Source: Staphylococcus lugdunensis
GTDB taxonomy: Bacteria; Bacillota; Bacilli; Staphylococcales; Staphylococcaceae
Reading direction: 5' to 3'
Assembly (NCBI RefSeq): GCF_002901705.1
Contig: NZ_PPPV01000012.1
Location: 527,451 to 591,450 of the forward strand
Length of the DNA stretch: 64,000 nt
The position numbers and the translations under genes were made by a program. The notes beneath the pieces are model-generated. The model was given only the letters and a program-made list of their open reading frames with translations. It was not told the DNA's origin and did not search any database. Of this stretch, positions 47,815-57,651 are shown in pieces. Position 1 is the stretch's first letter. Each line of letters starts with the position of its first letter.

Positions 47815-49911
47815 TTATTCAACAAGTACTTTATGAGAGGCATTGACGCGACCTTGTTTATCGATTTCAGTGATTTTAACTTTAATCGTATCTCCAATTT
47901 TCAAGACATCTTCAACTTTATTAATGCGGTCTTTTGAAATTTGAGAAATGTGTAATAATGCATCTTTGCCTGAGAATATTTCTACAAACGCACCATATTT
48001 TTCAATACGTTTTACTTTTGCATCATAAATTTGACCAACTTCAGCTTCACGTGTAATCGCTTCAATGATTTCTTTTGAACGATTAATCATTGCTTGATCT
48101 ACAGCCCCAATATAAATTGTTCCATCTTGTTCAATATCTAATTTCACACCTGTTTCATCAATAATTTCATTGATTTTTTTGCCTCCAGGTCCAATGACAT
48201 CTCTAATTTTATCTGGATTAATGTGCATAATTTCTACTTTTGGTGCGTATGCACTAAGCTCAGCACGTGGATGATCAATCGTTTGTAACATGTGGTCCAT
48301 AATCGCTAAGCGACCTTTACGTGCCTGTTCTAAAGCCTCTTCAATAACTTCACGTGTTAACCCATCAATCTTAATATCCATTTGGATTGCCGTAATACCA
48401 TCTTTTGTACCAGCAACTTTGAAATCCATGTCTCCTAAGGCATCTTCCATACCTTGTATGTCTGTTAAGATTGTATAGCTGTCTTCACGTGTAACAAGAC
48501 CCATCGCAATACCTGCAACCGGTGCTTTAATTGGTACACCTGCATCCATTAAGGCCAAAGTAGAACCACAAATGGATGCTTGTGAAGATGAACCATTAGA
48601 TTCAAGTACTTCACTCACGATTCTTATTGTATAAGGGAATTTAGATGTATCCGGAATAATGTGACGTAATGCGCGTTCACCTAAAGCACCATGTCCGATT
48701 TCTCGACGTCCTGGTGCTCTTACAGGACCCGTTTCACCAACTGAGAAATTAGGAAAATTATAATGATGCATAAATCGTTTTTCTTGTTCAGGTCCTAAAC
48801 CATCAATAATTTGATAATCACCTAAGGCTCCGAGTGTCAATACAGACAATGCTTGAGTTTGTCCACGTGTAAACAATCCTGACCCATGTGCTCTTGGTAA
48901 AATACCAACTTCAGATTCTAAAGGACGAATCTCATCTGGTTTACGCCCATCAGGTCGGATTTTTTCGTCTGCAATAAGACGACGTACTTCTTCTTTAACT
49001 AGATCATTTAAAATTGCATGAACTTCATTAATTAGCAATTCATTCTCAGGATCAGCTTCGTCTATAAATTCTGCTGCAATTTCCGCTTTTAACTCGTCTA
49101 AGTTATCATCACGTTGTTTTTTATCGAATGTTAACACCGTTTCTTTAAGACCTTTTTCTTCTGTTAATGCTTGTACTCTACTAACTAACGCTTCATCGCG
49201 TTCAACTGGAATAAACTCTGACTTAACTGGTTGGAGATGATCAACAATTTGTTGTTGGAATTCAACAAGACGTTTTATTTCATCATGCCCAAAGAAAATA
49301 GCCTCTAACATTTCCTGTTCTGTGATTTCACTTGCACCGGCTTCAACCATATTAACAGCATCTTTATGCCCTGCAACCTCTAAATCCAAACGAGATTGCT
49401 CTTTTTGTTCCAATGTAGGATTAATAACATATTTGCCATCTACATAACCAACATTCACACCGGCAATTGGACCTTGGAATGGAATATCAGATACGCTAAG
49501 CGCCATTGATGAACCAATCATCGCTGCCATTTCAGGTGAGCAATCAGGATCTGCACTTAAGACGATATTCATAATTTGAACATCATGTTTATATCCTTTA
49601 GGAAACAAAGGTCTAATCGGTCTATCGATAAGTCGTGCTGTTAATGTCGCTTCATCTCCAGGACGACCTTCTCTTTTTTTAAAACCACCAGGGATTTTAC
49701 CAGCAGCATACATTTTTTCTTCATAATTTACTGTTAATGGGAAAAAGTCACCATCACGTGGTTCTTTTGACGCAACAGCAGTTGATAAGACAACTGTATC
49801 GCCATAACGTACCAAAACAGCACCGTTAGCTTGCTTAGCTAATTGTCCTGTCTCTATTGTTAATGAACGGCCGGCCCATTCAGTTTTGAAAACTTTCTTT
49901 TCTTGAGACAT
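47815..49911 (-). CDS. pnp: Polynucleotide phosphorylase
   Basis: Phosphorolytic 3-to-5 exoribonuclease of 698 aa. Two RNase PH domains frame a helical linker: the first has [20 protein letters not shown], the second has [15 protein letters not shown], with the active site in [22 protein letters not shown] ([15 protein letters not shown]) and S1 (about 620-690) RNA-binding domains finish the protein. AGAGGAG is 7 bp before ATG. It follows rpsO, the usual bacterial order. Confidence 0.98.
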   Translation of the reverse strand: MSQEKKVFKTEWAGRSLTIETGQLAKQANGAVLVRYGDTVVLSTAVASKEPRDGDFFPLTVNYEEKMYAAGKIPGGFKKREGRPGDEATLTARLIDRPIRPLFPKGYKHDVQIMNIVLSADPDCSPEMAAMIGSSMALSVSDIPFQGPIAGVNVGYVDGKYVINPTLEQKEQSRLDLEVAGHKDAVNMVEAGASEITEQEMLEAIFFGHDEIKRLVEFQQQIVDHLQPVKSEFIPVERDEALVSRVQALTEEKGLKETVLTFDKKQRDDNLDELKAEIAAEFIDEADPENELLINEVHAILNDLVKEEVRRLIADEKIRPDGRKPDEIRPLESEVGILPRAHGSGLFTRGQTQALSVLTLGALGDYQIIDGLGPEQEKRFMHHYNFPNFSVGETGPVRAPGRREIGHGALGERALRHIIPDTSKFPYTIRIVSEVLESNGSSSQASICGSTLALMDAGVPIKAPVAGIAMGLVTREDSYTILTDIQGMEDALGDMDFKVAGTKDGITAIQMDIKIDGLTREVIEEALEQARKGRLAIMDHMLQTIDHPRAELSAYAPKVEIMHINPDKIRDVIGPGGKKINEIIDETGVKLDIEQDGTIYIGAVDQAMINRSKEIIEAITREAEVGQIYDAKVKRIEKYGAFVEIFSGKDALLHISQISKDRINKVEDVLKIGDTIKVKITEIDKQGRVNASHKVLVE

Positions 49912-49993
49912 TATGAATCTCCTCTCTTCATTCTAATATGTATATCATATCATTAATTTTTGAATTTTTATAATAGTTATTTGTCTTATTTCT

Positions 49994-50030
49994 ATAAAAA
50001 AAGGAAAGCCCTAAGTGAATAGAACTTCCC
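49994..50030 (-). terminator. Terminator between rpsO and pnp
   Basis: GGAAG pairs with CTTTCC on the minus strand and is followed by a nine-base T run (49994-50002). The stem is short, so partial read-through to pnp is likely. Confidence 0.55.
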
Positions 50031-50046
50031 TCAAAGTGTATTAAGA

Positions 50047-50316
50047 TTAACGACGAATACCTAATGATTTAATCAATTCACGGTAACGTTGAATATCTTT
50101 GCTACGTAAGTAGTTTAATAAATGTCTACGACGACCTACCATTTTCAATAGTCCACGACGTGAATGATGGTCTTTTTTATGAGTACTTAAATGTTCGTTT
50201 AATGCTGAAATTTCAGCAGTTAAAACAGCAATTTGTACTTCTGGTGAACCAGTATCTGTTTCGTGTACACGGTATTCTTTAATAATTTCATTCTTACGTT
50301 CTTGAGTGATTGCCAT
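50047..50316 (-). CDS. rpsO: 30S ribosomal protein S15
   Basis: Primary 16S rRNA-binding protein of 89 aa that nucleates the 30S platform. The sequence has the conserved [16 protein letters not shown] and [14 protein letters not shown] segments. The ATG at 50316 with AGGAGG 8 bp upstream is preferred to an in-frame TTG two codons earlier. It has its own consensus promoter and a leader of about 70 nt, which in other bacteria is the site of S15 autoregulation. Confidence 0.98.
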   Translation of the reverse strand: MAITQERKNEIIKEYRVHETDTGSPEVQIAVLTAEISALNEHLSTHKKDHHSRRGLLKMVGRRRHLLNYLRSKDIQRYRELIKSLGIRR

Positions 50317-50391
50317 AATCAATTCCTCCTATAATTTGTATACACCTCAATCTGAGCTAGGCGTCGGAGTCTCAACCTGCCAAGATAAAGG
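50317..50391 (-). promoter_or_regulatory. rpsO leader, possible S15 autoregulatory RNA
   Basis: Between the predicted transcription start and the ribosome binding site the leader can form stems such as CCTAG-CTCA-GAT-TGAG. S15 represses its own translation through diverse leader structures in E. coli and Geobacillus; homology to either is not demonstrated here. Confidence 0.35.
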
Positions 50392-50420
50392 ATTATATTG
50401 GTCGATGTCTTTATTTACAA
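50392..50420 (-). promoter_or_regulatory. Promoter of rpsO
   Basis: Minus-strand -35 TTGTAA (50415-50420), 17 bp spacer and perfect -10 TATAAT (50392-50397), immediately after the ribF stop. Confidence 0.8.
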
Positions 50421-50429
50421 AACTCAACT

Positions 50430-51401
50430 TTATATATTATATGATACTTCATCGCCAAAATCAACTGCCAGTAAATATTGGGCTTTAGCTTTATCTTCAT
50501 TCATCTGTTCAACTAGCGGATCAATGCCATCAAATTTAACTTCAGGTCGTAAATAATGATGCCAATAAACAATGACCCTTTCACCATAGATATTTTCATC
50601 AAAATCAAAAATATTAACTTCTATTACAATTTCCGCTTTAGAAGGATCATGGAATGTTGGCTTTACACCAACATTTGCTACACCACGATACAATCTCTTT
50701 TCTGCACCAATAGCCATACTAACAGCATATACACCTTTTTTCGGTAGCACATAATCATCACTAGGTTGAACATTCGCGGTTGGAAAACCAATCGTACGCC
50801 CTCTTTTTTCACCTTGTACAACGGTACCTTTTAAACGGTATAAATAACCTAATTCATTGTTAGCTTTTTGCAAATGACCTTCTTGCAAAGCCTGACGAAT
50901 AGCAGTAGTAGAAATTTTTTCGGCTTCAATTTCTTGCTTTCCAACAATGGTCGTATTAAAGTCGTCCATTTCTTTTAATACTGTCATATTTCCTTTGCCA
51001 AATTTACCATAAGTAAAATCAAAACCAGCAACCACTTCTTTAACATGGTTATTTATAATATAATTTTGAACAAAATCTTCTGCAGTCACATCAGCAAAAC
51101 GCGAAGAAAAATTAATGACAATGCAATAATCGATATTTTGTTGTTCAATCATCTCTAATTTATCAGTCAAAGGTGTTAAATATGTAGTTCTTTTTCTTTT
51201 TGGGTTTAGAACGACAGAAGGATGTGGATCAAATGTCATAACTGCTTTTTTCAAGTTATGCGCTTCAGCACGTTCGTTGAGTGTTTCAAAAACCTTTAAA
51301 TGACCTTTATGCATACCATCAAAAAAGCCAAAAGCCATCGCAACATCTTCGTTAATCAGTTGTTCCGGCTGTATAGGATGCGTTACTTCTATCACTTTCA
51401 T
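50430..51401 (-). CDS. ribF: Bifunctional riboflavin kinase/FAD synthetase
   Basis: Converts riboflavin to FMN and FMN to FAD. The protein is 323 aa. The N-terminal nucleotidyltransferase has GFFDGMHKGHLKVF near residues 26-39 and the ISSTAIRQ-like segment STTAIRQAL. The C-terminal flavokinase has GRTIGFPTANV and EVNIFDFDENIYG. AAAGGAG is 8 bp before ATG; it is 13 bp after truB. The two share a promoter upstream of truB. Confidence 0.96.
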   Translation of the reverse strand: MKVIEVTHPIQPEQLINEDVAMAFGFFDGMHKGHLKVFETLNERAEAHNLKKAVMTFDPHPSVVLNPKRKRTTYLTPLTDKLEMIEQQNIDYCIVINFSSRFADVTAEDFVQNYIINNHVKEVVAGFDFTYGKFGKGNMTVLKEMDDFNTTIVGKQEIEAEKISTTAIRQALQEGHLQKANNELGYLYRLKGTVVQGEKRGRTIGFPTANVQPSDDYVLPKKGVYAVSMAIGAEKRLYRGVANVGVKPTFHDPSKAEIVIEVNIFDFDENIYGERVIVYWHHYLRPEVKFDGIDPLVEQMNEDKAKAQYLLAVDFGDEVSYNI

Positions 51402-51414
51402 TAATATTTCTCCT

Positions 51415-52332
51415 TTAATTAAAAACTTTCTTTGGTTTAATTTCCTTTGGCTTATCTGGATGTGAAATATAGATAGCTAAAACTTGTTGTGTCCTACCAT
51501 CAATAAATACAATTTGTTGTTTAATAACTGTAGAAAACATAGACTTCTGAAACTTTTGTCCATTAAGTATACGATGCTTGATGTCCTCATTATATATTTC
51601 AATAGAAGGTAGACCTTTTAATCCATATTCTATAGGAAACAACTTTTCTTGTAACTGTTCTTGCTCATGCAATACTTTGATTTGCTCAATAGTTAAACTA
51701 TCACTTATATTAAATCCGCCAGATGATGTTCGAGTAAGGCGTGACATATGTGCTGGAAAGCCTAATGCTTTGCCAATATCTGTAGCAAGCGTACGTATAT
51801 ATGTCCCTTTACCACAAGTAATATCTATATCAAATAAGCACATGCCTTGTTTAAAGTGAATTTCTGAAACACGTTGTATGCTTTTTATCTCAACTTTTCT
51901 TTCTGGACGCTCTACAGTTTCACCATTTCTAGCATATTCATAAAGCTTTTTTCCTTTAACTTTAACTGATGAATACATAGGTGGAATTTGTGTAATCCAT
52001 CCTTGAAATTGAGACAAGGTCGAGTCAATTGCTTCTGATGTAATTTCTCCTACATTTATTGTTTTCTGTTCTAATATATCTCCAGTTTGATCTTCAGTAG
52101 TGGTACTTGTCCCTATAGCCACAGTAGCATGATAGGTTTTTCCCATATCCATGATATAATCACTTACTCGAGTGGCGATGCCAATACAAACTGGCAATAC
52201 ACCATCAACTTCAGGATCAAGTGTGCCCGTGTGGCCTATTTTCCTAGTTTGTAATATCTTTCTCAATTTAAAGACGACATCATGACTTGTAAGTCCTCTT
52301 TCCTTGCGTACAGGCAAAATACCGTTATACAT
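51415..52332 (-). CDS. truB: tRNA pseudouridine-55 synthase
   Basis: Makes pseudouridine 55 in the T-loop of tRNAs. The protein is 305 aa. The catalytic aspartate is D39 in [15 protein letters not shown]; the KxY region [19 protein letters not shown] and the thumb-loop are present, and a PUA-like C-terminal domain ends it. AAAGGTG is 7 bp before ATG. It starts the truB-ribF unit behind an extended -10 promoter. Confidence 0.96.
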   Translation of the reverse strand: MYNGILPVRKERGLTSHDVVFKLRKILQTRKIGHTGTLDPEVDGVLPVCIGIATRVSDYIMDMGKTYHATVAIGTSTTTEDQTGDILEQKTINVGEITSEAIDSTLSQFQGWITQIPPMYSSVKVKGKKLYEYARNGETVERPERKVEIKSIQRVSEIHFKQGMCLFDIDITCGKGTYIRTLATDIGKALGFPAHMSRLTRTSSGGFNISDSLTIEQIKVLHEQEQLQEKLFPIEYGLKGLPSIEIYNEDIKHRILNGQKFQKSMFSTVIKQQIVFIDGRTQQVLAIYISHPDKPKEIKPKKVFN

Positions 52333-52371
52333 ATTTTCACACCTTTTAAATAATAAATGCTATTCTTTCAC

Positions 52372-52380
52372 ATTATAACA
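52372..52380 (-). promoter_or_regulatory. Promoter of truB-ribF
   Basis: An extended -10, TGT-TATAAT (-10 at 52372-52377), with a weak -35 TTCGAA 17 bp upstream. It lies between the rbfA terminator and truB. Confidence 0.6.
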
Positions 52381-52414
52381 CTGATGATTAGCGCTTCGAA
52401 CATTATTTTTACAA

Positions 52415-52500
52415 GAAAAAAGACAAGCTGCTTTAAAATACTCACTGTCTTTACTAAAAATCATAGAAGGTTGAGTATTTCAAATCGAATTGCTTGCCTT
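52415..52500 (-). terminator. Large nested terminator after rbfA
   Basis: An inner perfect stem AAATACTCA (52436-52444) / TGAGTATTT (52472-52480) lies within an outer CAAGC (52424-52428) / GCTTG (52492-52496) stem, followed on the minus strand by CTTTTTTCTTG. It resembles in design the pgsA terminator. Confidence 0.7.
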
Positions 52501-52529
52501 AATGTTGCTTTTAAATGTTAACGTTAATT

Positions 52530-52877
52530 TTAATCTTTTTTATGCAAATCTCGAATCATTTTTTCAATTTTATTACCATAATCTATGGATTTGTCATACT
52601 CAAATGATAATTCTGGTATTATGCGCAATCTCATACGAGTTGCTAATTCTGATTTAATAAAACCTTTTGCTTTATCTAATGCTTTAAATGTATCATCAAT
52701 TTCTTTATCACTGCCAAGTACTGTTAAAAATACTTTAGCTTGTGATAAGTCGTTCGTTAAGTCTACATCTGTGATAGTAATAAAACCTACTCTTGGATCT
52801 TTGACTTTATTATTAACAATATCCATAATCTCTTTTTTCATTTGTTCGCCTACACGTTCAGCTCTCATATTAGTCAT
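52530..52877 (-). CDS. rbfA: Ribosome-binding factor A
   Basis: Late 30S maturation factor of 115 aa with a KH-like fold. The start [12 protein letters not shown] at 52877 has GAGGTG 8 bp upstream; an in-frame ATG at 52916 lacks a site. The conserved segments [12 protein letters not shown] and [11 protein letters not shown] are clear. It is 209 bp after infB with a terminator between them, so part of its expression must come from read-through or a local promoter I could not place. Confidence 0.95.
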   Translation of the reverse strand: MTNMRAERVGEQMKKEIMDIVNNKVKDPRVGFITITDVDLTNDLSQAKVFLTVLGSDKEIDDTFKALDKAKGFIKSELATRMRLRIIPELSFEYDKSIDYGNKIEKMIRDLHKKD

Positions 52878-53018
52878 AAATCGTTCACCTCTTTGTCCAT
52901 TTTTGTATTTATTCAAAATTCAATAAAGTCATAATACGTCTTTGCATGTGAATATCATTGTTTATTTTAAGTTATATTGTACTATTTAACACAGAAATTT
53001 ATAAATTTTTTGATATTC

Positions 53019-53057
53019 AAAAACTGTCAACATAGTTCCTCAATGCTGACAGTTTTT
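53019..53057 (-). terminator. Terminator after infB, bidirectional
   Basis: AAAACTGTCA (53020-53029) pairs with TGACAGTTTT (53047-53056), with T-rich flanks both ways. It stands about 30 bp after the infB stop and before rbfA. Confidence 0.85.
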
Positions 53058-53086
53058 AATTGTATTATCATTTATTTTCGATAAAT

Positions 53087-55243
53087 TTAACGTTTTACTT
53101 CTACCATTTCAAATGCTTCAATAATGTCGCCTTCTTTAAGGTCGTTATATTTATCAATTGTAATACCGCATTCGTAACCTTGTGCTACTTCTTTAGCATC
53201 ATCTTTAAAACGTTTTAATGTATCTAATTCACCTTCAAATTGAACAATACCGTCTCTAATCACACGAACACCTGCATTACGAGTGATTTTACCTTCAACA
53301 ACGTAGCTGCCTGCAATTGTTCCTACTTTAGATACTTTAAATGTTTGACGTACTTCAGCTTGACCGATGACTTGTTCTTCAAATTCTGGATCTAGCATTC
53401 CTTTCATAGCTGATTCAATTTCTTCGATAACATTATAGATAACACGATGTAAGCGCATATCTACATTTTCAGCTTCTGCTGCACGTTTAGCTCCTGAATC
53501 CGGTCTCACATTAAAACCAATGATAATTCCATTAGATGCATTAGCTAATGTAACATCTGATTCATTGATTGCACCAACTGCAGTGTGAATAATACGTACA
53601 TTAACGCCTTCAACGTCAATTTTCATTAATGATGCAGCTAGTGCCTCAACAGAACCCTGCACATCACCTTTGATAATGACATTTAAATCTTTCATTTCAC
53701 CTTGTTTCATTTGTTCAAATAAGTTATCTAGAGTTACATTCTTACTTTCTTGACGTTGTTGTATAATACTGGCTTCGTGACGTGCTTCACCGATACGACG
53801 CGCTTGCTTTTCATCACTAAAGATAACGAAGCGATCTCCAGCTTGTGGCACATCGTTAATACCTGTAATTTCTACTGGTGTGGATGGTCCTGCTGATTTA
53901 ATACGTTGGCCCAAATCATTGACCATTGCACGAATACGTCCATATGTGTTACCGACAACAATGGCATCACCTACATTTAGAGTACCGTTTTGTACTAACA
54001 GTGAAGCTGATGGCCCTCGTGATTTATCTAACTCAGCTTCAATCACTGTACCAACTGCACGCTTACTTGGATTAGCTTTTAATTCTTGAACTTCTGCCAC
54101 TAAACCAATCATTTCTAATAAATCATCAATACCCTCACCACTTAATGCTGATAGCGGTACAAAGATGGTATCGCCACCCCAATCTTCAGGAATGAGTCCA
54201 TATTCAGTTAATTCTTGCATAACTCGATCAGGATTAGCTGTTGGTTTATCAATCTTATTTACAGCGACAATCGTAGGTACATCTGCTTCTTTAGCATGAT
54301 TAATCGCTTCAATTGTTTGAGGCATGACGCCATCATCAGCTGCCACAACTAAAATAGTGATGTCAGTAACTTGGGCACCACGAGCACGCATCGTTGTAAA
54401 TGCTGCATGTCCCGGTGTGTCTAGAAATGTTATTTTCTTCCCAGCATTTTTAATTTGATAAGCACCGATATGCTGCGTAATCCCTCCAGCTTCTCCTGCA
54501 GTCACTTTAGTGTGACGAATTGAGTCAAGAAGTGTCGTTTTACCATGGTCAACATGTCCCATAATTGTAACAACAGCAGGTCTTTCAATTGCATCAGGAT
54601 CTTCTTGTTCATCATCAAAATAAATAGATAAATCTTCTTCATCAATAACTATTTCTTTTTCAAGTTCAACATCATAATCACTAGCAATCAGTTCTAATGT
54701 ATCTTCGTCTAAAGATTGATTAATATTGGCAACAATACCCAATAAGAATAATTTTTTTATAATCTCAGCTGACTCTACATTCATTTTATCAGCTAGTTCT
54801 CCAACTGTAATACCTTCAGTATATGAAATTTTTGATGGAATTTCTTTAGGCTCAACTGGTTTTTTAACCGTATTATTTTTGTTATTTTTATTGTTTTTAC
54901 TATTTTTGTTGCTTTTATTATTTTTATTGCCCTTATTATTATTTTGATTGCTTTTCTTTTGATTGTTCTTAGTTTGTTGATTTCCTTGTTGTTTACTACC
55001 TTGTTGTTGATTTGATTTTTGAGTTGATTTATTAGATGATTTTTGGTGATTATTTTGAGCTTCTTGTTTATTATTCTGTTGTTTTTGTGGTCTGAATTTT
55101 TTATCAAGCGCTGTGATTTGTTCTTTTTCTAGTGCTTGCATATGATTAGATACTTCAACATTCATACTTTTAAGTTCATCTATAATATCTTTACTCTTTA
55201 AATTTAATTCTTTCGCATATTCATAAATTCTTTGTTTACTCAT
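53087..55243 (-). CDS. infB: Translation initiation factor IF-2
   Basis: GTPase that places initiator tRNA on the 30S subunit. The protein is 718 aa from the ATG at 55243 with AAGGAG 7 bp upstream; an in-frame ATG at 55267 overlaps rplGA. The N-terminal IF2N domain ([19 protein letters not shown]) is followed by a K/N/Q-rich, low-complexity linker (about residues 60-140). The G domain begins with GHVDHGKT near 228, then [16 protein letters not shown] and NKID. Domains II-IV follow to the end. Confidence 0.97.
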   Translation of the reverse strand: MSKQRIYEYAKELNLKSKDIIDELKSMNVEVSNHMQALEKEQITALDKKFRPQKQQNNKQEAQNNHQKSSNKSTQKSNQQQGSKQQGNQQTKNNQKKSNQNNNKGNKNNKSNKNSKNNKNNKNNTVKKPVEPKEIPSKISYTEGITVGELADKMNVESAEIIKKLFLLGIVANINQSLDEDTLELIASDYDVELEKEIVIDEEDLSIYFDDEQEDPDAIERPAVVTIMGHVDHGKTTLLDSIRHTKVTAGEAGGITQHIGAYQIKNAGKKITFLDTPGHAAFTTMRARGAQVTDITILVVAADDGVMPQTIEAINHAKEADVPTIVAVNKIDKPTANPDRVMQELTEYGLIPEDWGGDTIFVPLSALSGEGIDDLLEMIGLVAEVQELKANPSKRAVGTVIEAELDKSRGPSASLLVQNGTLNVGDAIVVGNTYGRIRAMVNDLGQRIKSAGPSTPVEITGINDVPQAGDRFVIFSDEKQARRIGEARHEASIIQQRQESKNVTLDNLFEQMKQGEMKDLNVIIKGDVQGSVEALAASLMKIDVEGVNVRIIHTAVGAINESDVTLANASNGIIIGFNVRPDSGAKRAAEAENVDMRLHRVIYNVIEEIESAMKGMLDPEFEEQVIGQAEVRQTFKVSKVGTIAGSYVVEGKITRNAGVRVIRDGIVQFEGELDTLKRFKDDAKEVAQGYECGITIDKYNDLKEGDIIEAFEMVEVKR

Positions 55244-55247
55244 ATAA

Positions 55248-55565
55248 TCACTCCTTACGATATTCATCGATCATTGACACTAATTTTTTAGCAAATCCAG
55301 CATCAGTGATTCCGATATTAACTCGTTCGCTTTTGCCCAAAGCTTGTCCTAATTGTTCTTTCGTTCCAAATACTCTCAGCGGAACTTGATAACTATGACA
55401 TTTATTTTTAATTGTTTTTGTTGTATTATCAGATGCATCAGAAGCTAAGATGACTAATGTTAATGTCTTTTTTTTGATTTCAGTCATCAAAACTGATTCA
55501 CCAGACTTTACTTTTCTTGCTCTCATGGCTAAGCCAAGAAAGTTCATAATTTGAGCTTCAGTCAT
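55248..55565 (-). CDS. rplGA: L7Ae-family ribosomal protein YlxQ
   Basis: Kink-turn RNA-binding protein of 105 aa, homologous to B. subtilis YlxQ (RplGA). The family core is [20 protein letters not shown], then [16 protein letters not shown]. It overlaps ylxR by 4 bp and precedes infB by 4 bp, so all are translated together. The RNA target in bacteria is not settled. Confidence 0.92.
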   Translation of the reverse strand: MTEAQIMNFLGLAMRARKVKSGESVLMTEIKKKTLTLVILASDASDNTTKTIKNKCHSYQVPLRVFGTKEQLGQALGKSERVNIGITDAGFAKKLVSMIDEYRKE

Positions 55566-55846
55566 TTAGGTATCTCTTCTCTATATATAAGTCGAATGAT
55601 TTCCTTGTAGACCGGATCAAGTTGTTCTTTGCTCGCATTGAAGTACTTTTCTAAAACGCCTTTTTGCTGTGCCTGTTCAACAGCTGAAACCACTTTAGAA
55701 ACATAGGCACCTCTCCCTGGTTTCTTACCAGTAGCATCTGCAAATATCTCGCCTTCTTTATTAATAACCACTCGAATCATATCTTTTTTTGGTTGCATCT
55801 CATTCGTTAAGATACATTTACGCATTGGTATTTTTTTCTTTTTCAT
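55562..55846 (-). CDS. ylxR: YlxR-family RNA-binding protein (RnpM type)
   Basis: Protein of 94 aa of the DUF448 family. PMRKCILTNEMQPKKDMIR and the GRGAYVS segment are typical. Recent work on B. subtilis connects this family with RNase P activity, which I note as family knowledge. The start MKKKKIPMRK at 55846 follows other staphylococci; an ATG three codons earlier sits 1 bp after GGTGT, so the choice is uncertain. It lies between nusA and rplGA. Confidence 0.9.
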   Translation of the reverse strand: MKKKKIPMRKCILTNEMQPKKDMIRVVINKEGEIFADATGKKPGRGAYVSKVVSAVEQAQQKGVLEKYFNASKEQLDPVYKEIIRLIYREEIPK

Positions 55847-55863
55847 AAGATACATACACCAGC

Positions 55864-57027
55864 CTATTCTTCAGTGTTTTTGGATTCTTCAGCTGCATCT
55901 ATTTCTGTTGTTTCAATTGATTCGTCGTCTATTTCAATTTCAGATTCATCTGCATGATTTTCAGCTTCTACAATAGGATAGATACCTGCTTCACGTGCAT
56001 CTGTTTCTGATTTAATATCGATTTTCCAACCTGTTAATTTAGCTGCTAATCGCGCATTTTGCCCTCTTTTACCAATAGCTAATGATAATTGATAATCTGG
56101 AACGATGACAACAGTTGATTGATTGCTTTCATCGACAATAACTTCTAAAACTTGTGAAGGACTTAAAGCATTCTTAACGAAAACTTTAGGATCTTCATCC
56201 CATTGGACAATGTCGATTTTTTCTCCACCTAACTCTTCAACAACAGCTTCGACACGTGCACCTTTTGCACCAACACATGCACCTACAGCATCGATATCTG
56301 GATTCTCTGAGTACACGCTGATTTTAGATCTATCACCTGCTTCACGTGCAACAGATTTTACGATTACTGTGCCATCATAAATTTCAGGAACTTCTTGCTC
56401 AAATAATCGTTTAAGCAAACCAGGATGACTGCGAGACACATAGATTTGAGGCCCTTTTGTTGTTTGTTCAACTTTATTGACATAAACTTTAATACGTTCA
56501 TTAGGGATATACTTTTCATTTGGACTTCTTTCAGCTTCAGATAATACGGCTTCAATACGACCTAGATTAACATAAACGTAACGATGATCAACACGGTCAA
56601 TAAGACCAGTTAAAATATCATCTTCTTTATCTACAAATTCATCATAAAGGATTTCTCTTTCTGCATCACGTAATCGTTGCATAACAGCTTGTTTAGCTGC
56701 TTGAGCGCCAACGCGGCCAAAATCCTTTGGTGTCACATCTTCTTCATAAATATCGCCCACTTCGTATGCAGGATTTTTAACAAGTGCAGTACTCAAATCC
56801 ACTTCATCTCTATAATCAGAAACTTCTTCAACTACTGATTTGCGAGCCACTACTTTAAATGTACCTTCGTCCATATTTAATTCGACACGAACATTGCGTG
56901 CGCTATCATAATTTTTTTTATAAGCCGTTATTAATGCGGCTTCAATCGCATCAATTAAAACTTCTCTTGGGATTTTCTTTTCTTTTTCTAAATATTCTGT
57001 TGCCAATAATAGTTCATTACTTGCCAC
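55864..57027 (-). CDS. nusA: Transcription termination/antitermination factor NusA
   Basis: RNA polymerase-binding factor of 387 aa that promotes pausing and termination. N-terminal domain (1-130), S1 (about 135-200) and KH1-KH2 (about 200-345) are in order; the KH2 [18 protein letters not shown] motif is clear. The acidic tail (after 355) replaces the E. coli C-terminal repeats. GTG start with AGGAGG 7 bp upstream. It follows rimP by 20 bp; the operon leader contains a terminator that NusA could act on. Confidence 0.97.
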   Translation of the reverse strand: MASNELLLATEYLEKEKKIPREVLIDAIEAALITAYKKNYDSARNVRVELNMDEGTFKVVARKSVVEEVSDYRDEVDLSTALVKNPAYEVGDIYEEDVTPKDFGRVGAQAAKQAVMQRLRDAEREILYDEFVDKEDDILTGLIDRVDHRYVYVNLGRIEAVLSEAERSPNEKYIPNERIKVYVNKVEQTTKGPQIYVSRSHPGLLKRLFEQEVPEIYDGTVIVKSVAREAGDRSKISVYSENPDIDAVGACVGAKGARVEAVVEELGGEKIDIVQWDEDPKVFVKNALSPSQVLEVIVDESNQSTVVIVPDYQLSLAIGKRGQNARLAAKLTGWKIDIKSETDAREAGIYPIVEAENHADESEIEIDDESIETTEIDAAEESKNTEE

Positions 57028-57047
57028 AATTATTCCTCCTCATCACG

Positions 57048-57515
57048 TTAGAGCATTACCGCGTGACGTGCTTTTGCTATTTTATTTCTTGGTATGCTAA
57101 TTTGTTTTTTCTTGGCTTTTTCTTTAACTTCCATGGTAATTGTTTCTGCTGTAACTTCCACTAAAATACCTAGCCATTCTTTATTATTTTCGATAGGTGC
57201 ATAAAGTGACACAAAGATAGGCTGTTGGATTGCCTTTTGATAATCTTGCTCTTTTTTGATTGGTCGCTCTGCACCTGGTGAAGCCACATCAAGATAGTAC
57301 ATTTCTTTAATCGGATCATGCTCATCCATCACTTCACTAATTTTTTCGGAGGCAAGTGTACAATCGTTCAAATCTACGCCACCTTCTTTGTCAATAGATA
57401 CACGTAAGAAATGATCTTTACCTTCTTTCACAAATTCAACTTCTACAAGTTCATAATTTAAAGCTTCCAACACTGGTTGAATAAGAGTTTCTACCTCTTC
57501 AGTTATTTTGCTCAT
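57048..57515 (-). CDS. rimP: Ribosome maturation factor RimP
   Basis: 30S assembly factor of 155 aa. The segment DHFLRVSIDKEGGVDLNDC, YYLDVASPGAERP and the C-terminal SH3-like part are complete. The ATG at 57515 with GGGAGGT just upstream is chosen; an in-frame upstream codon at 57536 lies in the leader hairpin flank. It is the first gene of rimP-nusA-ylxR-rplGA-infB and comes immediately after an attenuator-like hairpin. Confidence 0.96.
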   Translation of the reverse strand: MSKITEEVETLIQPVLEALNYELVEVEFVKEGKDHFLRVSIDKEGGVDLNDCTLASEKISEVMDEHDPIKEMYYLDVASPGAERPIKKEQDYQKAIQQPIFVSLYAPIENNKEWLGILVEVTAETITMEVKEKAKKKQISIPRNKIAKARHAVML

Positions 57516-57531
57516 ACAGACCTCCCTTTTT

Positions 57532-57572
57532 GGCAAATAGAAAAGAGCGGGTATATGCCCACTCTTTTTGCC
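57532..57572 (-). promoter_or_regulatory. Terminator/attenuator in the rimP-nusA leader
   Basis: On the minus strand AAAAGAGTGGG pairs with CCCGCTCTTTT, and outer GGCA/TGCC extends the stem; a T-rich tract (TTTTCTATTT) follows. It serves polC but also lies between the rimP promoter (57598-57626) and the rimP ribosome binding site, so most transcripts of the nusA operon must pass it. Confidence 0.75.
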
Positions 57573-57597
57573 TGAGTATCATTTTTTACACAATTAA

Positions 57598-57626
57598 AGT
57601 ATACCATAACTAATTGTAGTAAACAA
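57598..57626 (-). promoter_or_regulatory. Promoter of the rimP-nusA-infB operon
   Basis: Minus-strand -35 TTGTTT (57621-57626), 17 bp spacer and -10 TATACT (57598-57603) with a TGG extension. It lies just after the polC stop codon and before the leader hairpin. Confidence 0.75.
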
Positions 57627-57651
57627 ATTGTAACAATATTTAGTGCGTCAA

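Noticed and set aside
54793-55107. 104-codon frame rich in K, N and I within infB
   Set aside because: It is the shifted frame of the low-complexity K/N/Q linker of IF-2, not a separate gene.
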